DNA from: Terriglobus roseus
GTDB lineage: Bacteria; Acidobacteriota; Terriglobia; Terriglobales; Acidobacteriaceae
NCBI RefSeq assembly: GCF_900102185.1
Contig: NZ_LT629690.1
Coordinates: forward strand, 434,001 to 498,000
Direction: 5' to 3'
DNA: 64,000 nucleotides
Shown here: one piece after another, positions 53,700 through 62,097 of the stretch
How positions within the stretch are numbered: the first letter of the stretch is position 1
Layout: the number at the start of each line of letters is the position of its first letter
Notes under the pieces: model-generated
Told to the model about the DNA's origin: nothing
Seen by the model: only the letters and a program-made list of their open reading frames with translations
The model's database searches: none
Position numbers and translations under genes: made by a program

Positions 53700-54734
53700 A
53701 TGCCTCTCTATCGCGCACGTGCGCCACTTCGTCTCGGCCTTGCCGGTGGTGGTACAGACGTTTCGCCTTACTGCGATCTCTTCGGTGGAGCTGTTCTCAA
53801 CGCCACCATCAGTCTTTTCGCACACACCACGTTGCAGACAAACACGAACAACTGCATCCGTTTCGTCGCGCAGGATTTAAACATCGTAGAAGAGTTTCCG
53901 GTGGATGCCCCCATTCCCGAGGACAATAAACTCTCACTACACCGCGGCGTCTACAACCGCATGATCGCTGATTATCGCGAGGGTAAGCGTGAGCCGTTAA
54001 CGCTCATCACGCATTGCGACGCGCCCGCGGGTAGCGGTCTCGGATCGTCGTCCACCATGGTCGTCTCTATGCTGCGCGCTTTTGATGAAGCATGGAGTCT
54101 CGCACTGGGCGAATATGATCTTGCGCAACTCGCCTTCGCGATTGAGCGTATCGATATTGGTTTGCATGGCGGACGGCAGGACCAATACGCAGCGGCCTTT
54201 GGCGGATTCAACTTCATGGAGTTCCATGACACAACGCAGGTACTGGTTAATCCACTGCGTGTGCGGCCAGATATCATCTCGGAACTTGAAGCGTCGTTGA
54301 TACTTTTCTATACGGGTAAATCGCGTTCTTCCGCGGCCATCATCGAAGAGGAATCGAAGAACGTCCGCGACAAAAATGAAGATGCCATGGACGCGATGCA
54401 TCGTACGAAGCAGGAGGCCTTCCACATGAAGGCCGCGTTGCTTCGCGGTGAAGTGCACGGCATGGGCGACATCATGAAAGAGGCGTGGCGGCAGAAGAAG
54501 CGTCTCGCATCCAGCATTTCCAACGCCACCATCGATGCTCTTTACGACACGGCGCTGCGCGAAGGCGCATACTGCGGCAAGGTTTCCGGTGCGGGCGGTG
54601 GTGGTTTCATGATGTTCCTCGTCGATCCAGCGCGTCGCTTGCGTGTGGAAGCCGCGTTGAACGCAACGGAAGCGGGTCGCACCATGGCATGCAGTTTCAT
54701 GGGCGAAGGCGCCACAGCATGGCGTGCGCGCTAA
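53700..54734 (+). CDS. hddA: GHMP kinase, D-glycero-D-manno-heptose 7-phosphate kinase-like
   Basis: 344 residues. It opens RARAPLRLGLAGGGTDVSPY, and the GHMP ATP loop is APAGSGLGSSSTMVVSML. The C-terminal motif SGAGGGGFMMFL is present. This combination (LGLAGGGTDV start) is that of HddA/heptose 7-phosphate kinases rather than galactokinase. The next gene is HddC-like, which strengthens the call: together they make GDP- or NDP-activated heptose for the exopolysaccharide. AAAGGGA precedes the ATG. Confidence 0.85.
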   Translation: MPLYRARAPLRLGLAGGGTDVSPYCDLFGGAVLNATISLFAHTTLQTNTNNCIRFVAQDLNIVEEFPVDAPIPEDNKLSLHRGVYNRMIADYREGKREPLTLITHCDAPAGSGLGSSSTMVVSMLRAFDEAWSLALGEYDLAQLAFAIERIDIGLHGGRQDQYAAAFGGFNFMEFHDTTQVLVNPLRVRPDIISELEASLILFYTGKSRSSAAIIEEESKNVRDKNEDAMDAMHRTKQEAFHMKAALLRGEVHGMGDIMKEAWRQKKRLASSISNATIDALYDTALREGAYCGKVSGAGGGGFMMFLVDPARRLRVEAALNATEAGRTMACSFMGEGATAWRAR

Positions 54735-54753
54735 CAGAACGGAGCATTGCGTA

Positions 54754-55452
54754 ATGGAAGCCATCATTCTCGCAGGGGGAAAGGGAACACGCCTCGCCGG
54801 CGTCGTTCCGAATCTGCCTAAGCCCATGGCGCCCATCGCAGGACATCCGTTTCTTCGTTATCTTCTGCAGTCGCTGCAGCAGCAGGGTTTTACTCGCGTG
54901 ATCCTTTCCATCGGACACCTCGCTGCAGAGATTCGCAATGGTTTCGCTCATTGGGACGGTCTCCTGGAAATAATCTTCTGTGAAGAAAATGAACCGCTCG
55001 GCACCGGCGGAGCGATTCGTGCCGCGATGCGCATGGCGCAAAGCGAGTCCGTCTTCGTGCTTAACGGCGACACCTTCGCTACGGTTGATTACATGGCGAT
55101 GCAGGAACAATATATTGCCGACGCAAACTCACTCAGCCTTGCGCTGATGCCCGTTCCTGATACTGCACGTTATGGCGCCGTTGAAGTGGAGGGTATCCAT
55201 GTGCAGGGCTTTTCAGAGAAGGGGCGAACCGGTCCGGGATATATCAATGCGGGTGTCTATCTTATGCAGCGCAATCTGTTGGAAACCCTCGACCTTCCGG
55301 AACTGTTCTCATTTGAAGAACAGGTGCTGATGAAGCATCTTCACGACCTGCATCCCACAGCCTTCCTTGCCAGCGGATACTTCATCGACATCGGTATCCC
55401 GGAAGACTACGCGCGCGCTCAGGAAGAACTTCCTCGCGAGATTCGGCTTTGA
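54754..55452 (+). CDS. hddC: Nucleotidyltransferase, heptose-1-phosphate guanylyltransferase-like
   Basis: 232 residues from ATG 54754 (MEAIILAGGKGTRLAGVVPN). The signature LAGGKGTRL with PKPMAPIAGHPFL is the NTP-transferase loop; FVLNGDTFATVD carries the metal-binding Asp. It ends YFIDIGIPEDYARAQEEL, the common C-terminus of HddC/RmlA-like short enzymes. It follows the kinase gene by 19 bp. Specificity for heptose is inferred from the neighbour. Confidence 0.85.
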   Translation: MEAIILAGGKGTRLAGVVPNLPKPMAPIAGHPFLRYLLQSLQQQGFTRVILSIGHLAAEIRNGFAHWDGLLEIIFCEENEPLGTGGAIRAAMRMAQSESVFVLNGDTFATVDYMAMQEQYIADANSLSLALMPVPDTARYGAVEVEGIHVQGFSEKGRTGPGYINAGVYLMQRNLLETLDLPELFSFEEQVLMKHLHDLHPTAFLASGYFIDIGIPEDYARAQEELPREIRL

Positions 55453-55455
55453 CAA

Positions 55456-55470
55456 ACCTGTAATACAGGT
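55456..55470. promoter_or_regulatory. Candidate GntR operator
   Basis: ACCTGTA-A-TACAGGT is a perfect 15-bp palindrome, 43 bp before the GntR ATG and directly after a TTGACA (55449-55454). TGTAATACA-type cores are common GntR-family sites. Confidence 0.6.
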
Positions 55471-55513
55471 CTTTTGTTATTGCGGTTCCCATGTGTCACA
55501 TAAATCACACATA

Positions 55514-56155
55514 ATGGATGCCATGTCAGATGGCACTCAGCGCCAGTCCATGGCGGATCGCGTCAAGCACGAGTTATTAAGTCGCATCATGGATGGCCGC
55601 ATGGCGCCGGGCCAGCGCATCGTTGAACTCCATATTGCCGACGAGATGAAGACCAGCCAGGGTCCGGTGCGTGAAGCACTGCGCGAACTGGAAGCGATGG
55701 ATCTCATCATCACGGAACCGTACAAGGGAACCCGCGTCCGCGAGATCACACCCAAGCAGGTAGAGGACGCCTACGATGTCCGCGCGGTATTAGAGAGGCT
55801 AGCCGCGGTTTCTGCTGCGAAGCATTTCAAGGGCAATGTGTCGGCATTGCGGAAGCAGGCGCATGCGGTGGAAACAGCAGCAAGGCATAAAAATCAAAGC
55901 GCTTATGGTCATCATGATGTGCAGTTCCATCGCATGATCGTAGCTGCCGCAAACAATCGTGCTCTGTTGCGAAGCTGGGAGGCGTTGGCGTATGAAGTTC
56001 GTATCGCCACACGTCTCGGCAAGGCGCATGTGGATTTGTTAGAAGCCCAGGCTATTCACTGGCAGGTAATCGAAGCGCTGGAAAAGGGCAACGGAGCTGC
56101 TGCCGGTCGCATGCTTGCAGCAAACGTTGTTACAGCGTTCCATCCCCATGATTGA
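55514..56155 (+). CDS. GntR-family regulator (FCD subfamily)
   Basis: 213 residues from ATG 55514 (ATG 55523 possible); the frame is open farther upstream only across the hddC end. N-terminal winged HTH (ADRVKHELLSRIMDGRMAPG, then ADEMKTSQGPVREALRELEA). The C-terminal FCD domain has an Asp-x3-His pair (VQFHRMIVAAANN) and later His residues that usually bind a metal and a carboxylate ligand. It lies 21 bp before a sugar isomerase gene, its likely target. Confidence 0.9.
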   Translation: MDAMSDGTQRQSMADRVKHELLSRIMDGRMAPGQRIVELHIADEMKTSQGPVREALRELEAMDLIITEPYKGTRVREITPKQVEDAYDVRAVLERLAAVSAAKHFKGNVSALRKQAHAVETAARHKNQSAYGHHDVQFHRMIVAAANNRALLRSWEALAYEVRIATRLGKAHVDLLEAQAIHWQVIEALEKGNGAAAGRMLAANVVTAFHPHD

Positions 56156-56176
56156 TTTCGCTCAAGGATTAGCGCA

Positions 56177-57142
56177 ATGAAATTAGGTCTTCTTACCGCT
56201 GTCTTCGGTCAACTGAATTTCGATCAACTCCTGGAAGAGTTGAAGAAATATCCGCAACTGCAGACTCTCGAATTTGGCACGGGAAACTTTACCGTCGACA
56301 GCCATGTTGGTCTGGATGATCTGCTTGCCTCGCCGCAACGCGCAAAAGAATTCCGCCGTCGCGTGGAAGACACCGGACGCATCATCAGCGCGCTCTCTTG
56401 CCATGGCAATTCCATTCATCCAGATCCTGCGGTGGCTGCGCGTGAAGATAAGGTATTTCGCAATACGATCCGGCTCGCGCAACTGTTGGAAGTCCCCGTG
56501 GTGAATACTTTCAGCGGTTGTCCTGGCGCAGGTCCTGATGACAAAATCCCGAACTGGATCACCACGCCGTGGCCGCCGGAATACTCTGATGCGCTCGATT
56601 GGCAGTGGAATGAGCGCGTGATTCCTTACTGGAAAGAAGCAGCCGCTTTCGCCGCCGATCACGGCATCCGGGTTGCGCTCGAAGCGCATCCGGGGTTTGT
56701 TGTGTACAACCCGGAAACAGCGTTGCGTCTGCGTGAAGCTGCAGGGAAGAGCATCGGTGTGAACTTTGATCCCAGCCATTTCTGGTGGCAGGGCATCGAT
56801 ATTCCCACGGCGATTGCAGACCTTGGCGAGGCCATCTTCCACTTCCATGCGAAGGACGTCTTCATCTCCCCCAATAATCGCGCCAAGAATGGTGTGCTGG
56901 ACACGAAGAGCTATCGCCACATGGCGCAGCGTTCGTGGCTCTTCCGTTCGGTTGGCTGGGGGCACAGCGAGATTGAATGGAAAGCCATTGCGTCTGCTCT
57001 GCGCCTTGCGGGCTATGACTATGTGCTTTCCATTGAGCATGAGGATGCACTCGCAAGCATCCACGAAGGTCTAAGCTCCGCGATCAACATGCTCAGCCGC
57101 GTGCTTCTCACAGAACCGCAGGTAGAACCGTGGTGGACGTAG
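56177..57142 (+). CDS. Sugar phosphate isomerase/epimerase (xylose-isomerase-like TIM barrel)
   Basis: 321 residues. TIM-barrel features: MKLGLLTAVFGQLNFDQLLE, ISALSCHGNSIHPDP, VVNTFSGCPGAGPDDKIPN, IRVALEAHPGFVVYNPETAL, GVNFDPSHFWWQGID and IFHFHAKDVFISP, then DYVLSIEHEDALAS. The Glu, Asp, His, Glu set fits a divalent-metal site. Members act on keto-sugars or inositol derivatives; the exact substrate is unknown. Co-oriented with the GntR gene and followed by a terminator. Confidence 0.88.
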   Translation: MKLGLLTAVFGQLNFDQLLEELKKYPQLQTLEFGTGNFTVDSHVGLDDLLASPQRAKEFRRRVEDTGRIISALSCHGNSIHPDPAVAAREDKVFRNTIRLAQLLEVPVVNTFSGCPGAGPDDKIPNWITTPWPPEYSDALDWQWNERVIPYWKEAAAFAADHGIRVALEAHPGFVVYNPETALRLREAAGKSIGVNFDPSHFWWQGIDIPTAIADLGEAIFHFHAKDVFISPNNRAKNGVLDTKSYRHMAQRSWLFRSVGWGHSEIEWKAIASALRLAGYDYVLSIEHEDALASIHEGLSSAINMLSRVLLTEPQVEPWWT

Positions 57143-57170
57143 CGATAATCAGCTGCGTGAAGCGCAAATA

Positions 57171-57205
57171 GAAAGGGGGATGCGAAGAACTCGCATCCCC
57201 TTTCT
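57171..57205. terminator. Bidirectional terminator
   Basis: GAAAGGGGGATGCGA / TCGCATCCCCTTTC with loop AGAAC and one bulged G, flanked by A- and T-rich ends, between the isomerase and the convergent symporter gene. Confidence 0.82.
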
Positions 57206-57222
57206 GCTTCTGTTCTGTTTCT

Positions 57223-58479
57223 TTAGACTGTTCCTTCTGCTACGGCCGTGCCTTCCACCACCAATGGCGTAGTGCCCAGCGTGGAATCTGCTTTGTCTTC
57301 GTTGTCCTTGAAGACGGCGGTGAACAGGATCAGAACCACCAGCGAAAGCCCCGCCGCCACGATCCAGATCGCGTGCCAGTTGTGTGCTGTGGAGCCGTCG
57401 GCCAGGGTGGTGGCGTACTTGTCCACTACCACGCCGCTGAGCCATGCGCCCACAAGCATACCCACACCGTAGGTGATCAGGGTGATCAGACCCTGTGCGG
57501 CGCTGCGGTAGGCCAGCGGAGCCTTGCGGTCGGTGTAGATCTGGCCTGTGACGAAGAAGAAGTCATAGCAGATACCGTGCAGCAGGATGCCCAGCCACAA
57601 CATCCATACGCCTGAACCGGGGTTGCCGTAAGCGAAGGCGGCGTAGCGGAGTACCCATGCAAGCATGCCGCTGACCAGCATCCACTTCACACCCAGGCGG
57701 CGGAAGAACCATGGGATGAGCAGCATGCAGCCCAATTCGCTCATCTGTCCACCGGTCATGATGCCCGCTGCATTGTGTACCTGCAGCTGGTTCAGGAAGG
57801 GGTTGGTGAAAGCGTAATAAAACTGCAGCGGAATGCAGATCAGGAAAGACGCTATCGCGAAGATCAGGAAGCTCTTATCGCGGAACATGCGGCGCACTTC
57901 CACCGGGAACAGGTTGCCCACAGAGAAGGGCTCGGTGGCCTGCGGCGGTGTGGAGGGCAGCGTCAGCGCGTAGAAGGCCATGATCACGGAGGCAACTGCG
58001 GAGATGCGCAGTGGCAGGGACGTGGCGTCGGCGTGGAAGAAGCTGATCAGCAGACCAGCACAGATCCAACCAATAGTGCCCAACACGCGGATGGGTGCGA
58101 ATTCCGTCTTGGGATTGTTGATGTGGCGGAAGGCGACCGTATTCGCCAGCCCCAGCGTGGGCATGAACAGAACCGCGTAGGTCAGGATGATGCCGTACAG
58201 GGGACCATAATGAGTCTGGTTCGATGCCAGATACAGCAGCACGGCGCCGACTAGGTGAAGAAGCGCCAGCATGTACTGCGCGGGCATCAGGTTATCCGCA
58301 ACCCATCCTGCCAGAAACGGCGAGACGAGCGCGCCAATGGCAGTGCTACCCACAATCCACCCGGTTTGCACACCGGAGAAGTGCAGCGTCTGGCTCACCC
58401 AAGTGCTGACGGTTACATACCACCCACCCCAGATGAAGAACTCCAGGAACATCATTGCTGCAAGTTTTACTTTGGTCAT
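57223..58479 (-). CDS. Nucleoside:H+ symporter-family MFS transporter
   Basis: 418 residues, 12 membrane helices. It opens MFLEFFIWGGWYVTVSTWV and continues VGSTAIGALVSPFLAGWVAD, the pattern of NupG/XapB-type symporters; LANTVAFRHINNPKTEFAPI and RVLGTIGWICAG are also typical. It imports nucleosides or, in Acidobacteria and Bacteroidetes, perhaps sugars; the ligand is not proven by sequence. The C-terminus is polar. It lies alone, convergent with the isomerase. Confidence 0.9.
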   Translation of the reverse strand: MTKVKLAAMMFLEFFIWGGWYVTVSTWVSQTLHFSGVQTGWIVGSTAIGALVSPFLAGWVADNLMPAQYMLALLHLVGAVLLYLASNQTHYGPLYGIILTYAVLFMPTLGLANTVAFRHINNPKTEFAPIRVLGTIGWICAGLLISFFHADATSLPLRISAVASVIMAFYALTLPSTPPQATEPFSVGNLFPVEVRRMFRDKSFLIFAIASFLICIPLQFYYAFTNPFLNQLQVHNAAGIMTGGQMSELGCMLLIPWFFRRLGVKWMLVSGMLAWVLRYAAFAYGNPGSGVWMLWLGILLHGICYDFFFVTGQIYTDRKAPLAYRSAAQGLITLITYGVGMLVGAWLSGVVVDKYATTLADGSTAHNWHAIWIVAAGLSLVVLILFTAVFKDNEDKADSTLGTTPLVVEGTAVAEGTV

Positions 58480-58556
58480 TCGACAGATGGTCCTTAAATG
58501 TCTTGTGAAGGCGTATGTGTCAGCTTACTGGTAACAGGTGTTCCAGCGCTAGAGTC

Positions 58557-59117
58557 TTACTTGACTCCGTTTGCCGGATTCCAGGAACCCTGCAGCTTGC
58601 GTACGTACAAAATCTGGCCGGTATGGTAAGCGTTATGTGTTCCGACGTGTGCCAGGGTGCTGGCAGCCTTGGCCAGATCCGCATCGGAGGCATGCTCCGT
58701 CCATTCCTCAAAACCGATCATTACCTTGTCCAGGCGGGAGACGATGTCCGCCCAGCTCTTGGCGTCGAATTTGTTGAACGTTTCATCGTTATTGCCACTG
58801 AATTGCGCCGGTTTTTCGCCACGAAGCTGCTGGAGACTTCGCTCATTCCAAAAGACAAGATGCGCGGCCAGCATGCCCACGGAATGGTTATTTTCGGGGT
58901 CGACCTTGCCGGCGGCATTCCTGGGAATCCAGCTTGCCTGTTCCGGAGACATACCCGCTACGGCGGCGTTCACCGGCGTAAACCATTCTGCTTTGTTATG
59001 TGACGAACGCAACTGCTCCAGCAGGATGGACCGTAGGGTGGCGGGCGCGGCAGGTGACTGCGCGGAAAGTACAGTCGCGGCCAACAGCGATGCTGCGAAA
59101 ACGACGGAACGAAGCAT
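58557..59117 (-). CDS. Secreted DinB-family protein
   Basis: 186 residues from ATG 59117; the frame continues upstream but the signal peptide (MLRSVVFAASLLAATVLSAQ) fixes the start. The four-helix DinB fold has three likely metal-binding His residues: one in GMLAAHLVFWNERSL and two in GTHNAYHTGQILYVRKL. A secreted DinB is common in Acidobacteria; thiol-dependent transferase or hydrolase activity is known in relatives. Divergent from the M48 peptidase gene. Confidence 0.85.
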   Translation of the reverse strand: MLRSVVFAASLLAATVLSAQSPAAPATLRSILLEQLRSSHNKAEWFTPVNAAVAGMSPEQASWIPRNAAGKVDPENNHSVGMLAAHLVFWNERSLQQLRGEKPAQFSGNNDETFNKFDAKSWADIVSRLDKVMIGFEEWTEHASDADLAKAASTLAHVGTHNAYHTGQILYVRKLQGSWNPANGVK

Positions 59118-59254
59118 GGACGGCAGTATACGCACGGCGGAACAGACTTCGATAGGTGCGCTGGTTGACGCTGCAGGCGGCGGGACACGCCGTAACTTCC
59201 GGGCGTAAACTGCGTCTAACAACATAGGGCTTCGTGCGCCCGGGAGCTTCCTCC

Positions 59255-60463
59255 ATGAAACTGAAGAATCTGGTTCTCCTCACCACTCTTGCTGCGGTTC
59301 CAGCCGTGCCCGTGGTTGCACAAACATCCGGACAGCAAACGCCCACCTCCACGCAGACGCCCACGTCCTCCAATCCTGGCAATACGCCGCAGTCTAAGTC
59401 GCCCAGCAATGGTGGTCCCACCGGCGATGGCCCGGTGACTGCAACCAAGGACGACATGGACAAGGCGCGTGCGGAAGCAGCGAAGAATAACAATCAGCCC
59501 ATTCCGGAGCCGGGCGACGAACTGAAGAAGGACATCAAGAAGGGTTCTGAAGAAGACGTCAGTGCCACAGGTACGCGCGACATCGGCGGTCGTGGCCTAG
59601 GCAACTGGTTTTCGACGGACTGGGAAGTCCGCAATGGCAAGTCCTACGCCGTTGAGATTGAGCGTTCCTCGCACCTCATCACAGACCCCGTCATCGTTGA
59701 GTATGTGAACCGCGTTGGCCAGAACATCGTGAAGAATTCCGATGCAAAGGTGCCCTTCACCATCAAGGTCATCGACTCCGACGAGATCAACGCCATGGCT
59801 TTGCCTGGTGGCTTCTTCTACGTGAACAGTGGCCTCATTCTTGCTGCGGACAATGAAAGCGAACTTGCTGGCGTTATGGCGCATGAGATTGCCCATGTCT
59901 GTGCGCACCATGCAGCTCGCCAGATGACGCGTCTGGAATACATGCAGCTTTCTACCGTGCCGCTTATCTTCATGGGTGGTTACACGGCTTATGGCATCTA
60001 CGAAGCATCGCAGCTTGCTATTCCGCTCGGCTTCTTGAAGTTCTCGCGTAACTTCGAGGCGGAGGCTGACTATCTCGGCATCCAGTACGCGTATCGCTCT
60101 GGCTATGATCCGCAGGGCCTCATCACCATGTTTGAAAAGCTGGATGCGTTAGAGAAGCGCAAGCCCGGTGTTCTGGCCCGCGCATTCTCTGACCATCCGC
60201 AGACGCCCGATCGCATCGACCGTTCCGAGCAGGAGATCGCGACGATTCTTCCCGCGCGTCCGGATTATCTGGTCACGTCCTCCGAGTTTGATGACATCAA
60301 GGCACGTCTGGCTCGCATTCAGAACAAGCGCAAGGTTGATGGTGGCAAGGACGGCAACAAGCCCACGCTGCGCCGCACCTCTGCGAGCAATAACGATCCG
60401 GCCAGCACGCAGGACAGCGGCAACAGCAATGACAATCGTCCGGTGCTCAACCGCCGCGATTAA
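59255..60463 (+). CDS. M48-family metallopeptidase, secreted
   Basis: 402 residues from ATG 59255. Signal peptide 1-23, then a Thr/Ser/Pro/Gln-rich linker of about 60 residues. The zinc site is VMAHEIAHVCAHHAARQ (HEIAH, about 209-213), with the third ligand Glu in FSRNFEAEADYLGIQY. LPGGFFYVNSGLI is the conserved strand before it. Related to BepA/LoiP-type periplasmic proteases that act in outer-membrane quality control. The Ser/Asn-rich tail is low complexity. Followed by a strong terminator. Confidence 0.93.
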   Translation: MKLKNLVLLTTLAAVPAVPVVAQTSGQQTPTSTQTPTSSNPGNTPQSKSPSNGGPTGDGPVTATKDDMDKARAEAAKNNNQPIPEPGDELKKDIKKGSEEDVSATGTRDIGGRGLGNWFSTDWEVRNGKSYAVEIERSSHLITDPVIVEYVNRVGQNIVKNSDAKVPFTIKVIDSDEINAMALPGGFFYVNSGLILAADNESELAGVMAHEIAHVCAHHAARQMTRLEYMQLSTVPLIFMGGYTAYGIYEASQLAIPLGFLKFSRNFEAEADYLGIQYAYRSGYDPQGLITMFEKLDALEKRKPGVLARAFSDHPQTPDRIDRSEQEIATILPARPDYLVTSSEFDDIKARLARIQNKRKVDGGKDGNKPTLRRTSASNNDPASTQDSGNSNDNRPVLNRRD

Positions 60464-60480
60464 AACATCTTCAATCAAGC

Positions 60481-60509
60481 GAAAAGGCCCGCAAAACGCG
60501 GGCCTTTTC
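60481..60509 (+). terminator. Intrinsic terminator after the M48 peptidase gene
   Basis: GAAAAGGCCCGC / GCGGGCCTTTTC with loop AAAAC; 12-bp stem ending in TTTTCG. Confidence 0.9.
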
Positions 60510-60580
60510 GTGGTTTTGGGGGAGCGGCAGAATGATACCCTTATAGAGGAAACGCAAAATCTAACCTATCGATTTTCGAT

Positions 60581-60621
60581 CCGGACGAGACGCGCCGTAC
60601 CCGGTAAGGACAAGACGACGC
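60581..60621 (+). promoter_or_regulatory. Guanidine-III (ykkC-III) riboswitch
   Basis: The 41-base element CCGGACGAG...GACGACGC matches the guanidine-III aptamer as I remember it: CCGGACGAG, then CGCGCCGTACCCGG and AAGGACAAGACG. It forms a class-type pseudoknot in which CCGG and its partner, and CGCG with the 3' GACGC end, pair. The ribosome site CGGAG (60624-60628) and the ATG (60638) follow directly, so guanidine binding would free or expose translation of the exporter. The gene it precedes is of the expected type, which supports the call strongly. Confidence 0.92.
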
Positions 60622-60637
60622 AGCGGAGCGTCTCTTT

Positions 60638-60961
60638 ATGTCGAACCCCTGGGTTCTTATCTTTGTCGCGGGTCTTCTTGAAACCACATGGGCTGTTGGC
60701 CTGAAGTACACACACGGTTTCACTCGTTTGTTTCCCAGCATTTTCACACTCATCGCGCTCGCGGGCAGCATGTATCTGCTGGCGCGCGCCGCGCAGACGC
60801 TTCCCATCGGCACGGCATACGCCGTATGGGTTGGCATCGGTGCTGTAGGTGCAGCCATCCTGGGCATTGCACTCTTTGATGAACCGGCAACAGCGCCGCG
60901 TCTGCTGTTTCTCACGATGCTGATTGGCTCGATCCTCGGTCTAAAGTACACATCGCACTAA
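60638..60961 (+). CDS. gdx: SMR-family guanidinium exporter (Gdx/SugE)
   Basis: 107 residues, four membrane helices. The N-terminal helix carries the essential Glu (FVAGLLETTWAVGLKYTHGF; Glu15), and the loop GLKYTHGFTRL and PIGTAYAVWVGIGAVGAAIL are the Gdx/SugE pattern rather than EmrE. Gdx exports guanidinium by proton antiport as a dual-topology dimer (family knowledge). The guanidine-III riboswitch 17 bp upstream gives independent support for the substrate. Confidence 0.94.
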   Translation: MSNPWVLIFVAGLLETTWAVGLKYTHGFTRLFPSIFTLIALAGSMYLLARAAQTLPIGTAYAVWVGIGAVGAAILGIALFDEPATAPRLLFLTMLIGSILGLKYTSH

Positions 60962-61082
60962 AGGCGTCGTTGCCTGCGTTTCTTTTGACGGAAAGCAGGG
61001 CTGTTGCACAGATGCGGCCCTGCTTCTTCCTGAGCTGTCTGTATTACAAAGTCACATCGCTGCCGGTCTACAATCAACCGCA

Positions 61083-62090
61083 ATGCGTATTCGATCTCTT
61101 CTTGCCACGCTTGTTTTCGCAGCCACTGCCATGGCGCAGTCCACCTTTACGAATCCGGTGCTCGATCACGGCCCCGACCCGTGGGTGGTTCGTTACAAGG
61201 GTTCCTATTTCTACATGAACACCACAGGCAAGGATCTGCAGATACGTAAGACCGCGGATATGGCTGCTTTAGACAAGGCTGCGCCGGTGGTCGTGTGGAC
61301 TCCCGAACCAGGTCACGCTTGGTCGAAAGAGCTGTGGGCGCCAGAGCTGCATCGCTGGGGCAACAAGTGGTACATCTACTTTGCTGCGGACGCAGGAAAG
61401 AATGAAGACCATCGCATCTACGTAGTCGAAAATCCGTCAGACGATCCCACGCAGGGCACATGGACGCTGAAAGGCAAGGTCGCCGACAGCACAGACAAGT
61501 GGGCTATTGATGCTTCTGTCTTCGAGCATCGCGGCCAGCATTACATCATCTGGTCAGGTTGGCAGGGCGATCAGGATGGCGAGCAGGATATCTTCATTGC
61601 GCACATGAGTGACCCGTGGACCATCGATAGTCCGCGTACGCTCATCGGTAAACCCACCTACGATTGGGAACTGCACGGTGATCTGCCAGGGCGCCACGTC
61701 AGTGTGAATGAAGGCCCGGAGTTTCTGCCGCATGGCGACAAGCTCTTTGTCACCTTCTCCGCCAACGGATGCTGGACAGATTTTTATTCGCTCGGTGAGC
61801 TCGAAGCAAAAGCAAATGCGAATCTGCTGGACGCAAAGAGTTGGACGAAGATTGATCATCCTTTCTTCACAACAGACGCATCGGCACACGCATTCAGTCC
61901 CGGTCACAACGGTTTCTTTAACGCACCCAACGGTCAGAATTGGATCGTTTATCACGCAAACCCAGAAGCCGGACAGGGCTGCGGTATTCATCGTTCGCCG
62001 CGCATCCAACCCTTTATATGGAATGCAGACGGTACGCCGAATTTCGGCAAGCCGGTGCCTATCAACCAGCCCATGACTGCACCGAGGTGA
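61083..62090 (+). CDS. Secreted GH43-family glycosidase
   Basis: 335 residues, signal peptide 1-18. Five-bladed propeller GH43 features: FTNPVLDHGPDPWVVRYKGS (catalytic base Asp), WAIDASVFEHRGQHYIIWSG (pKa-modulating Asp) and VSVNEGPEFLPHGDKLFV (acid Glu). Likely alpha-L-arabinofuranosidase or beta-xylosidase type acting on plant polysaccharide. TACAAT at 61069-61074 lies 8 bases before the ATG and no Shine-Dalgarno sequence is visible. Followed after 7 bp by a short gene. Confidence 0.92.
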   Translation: MRIRSLLATLVFAATAMAQSTFTNPVLDHGPDPWVVRYKGSYFYMNTTGKDLQIRKTADMAALDKAAPVVVWTPEPGHAWSKELWAPELHRWGNKWYIYFAADAGKNEDHRIYVVENPSDDPTQGTWTLKGKVADSTDKWAIDASVFEHRGQHYIIWSGWQGDQDGEQDIFIAHMSDPWTIDSPRTLIGKPTYDWELHGDLPGRHVSVNEGPEFLPHGDKLFVTFSANGCWTDFYSLGELEAKANANLLDAKSWTKIDHPFFTTDASAHAFSPGHNGFFNAPNGQNWIVYHANPEAGQGCGIHRSPRIQPFIWNADGTPNFGKPVPINQPMTAPR

Positions 62091-62097
62091 CAATCTG

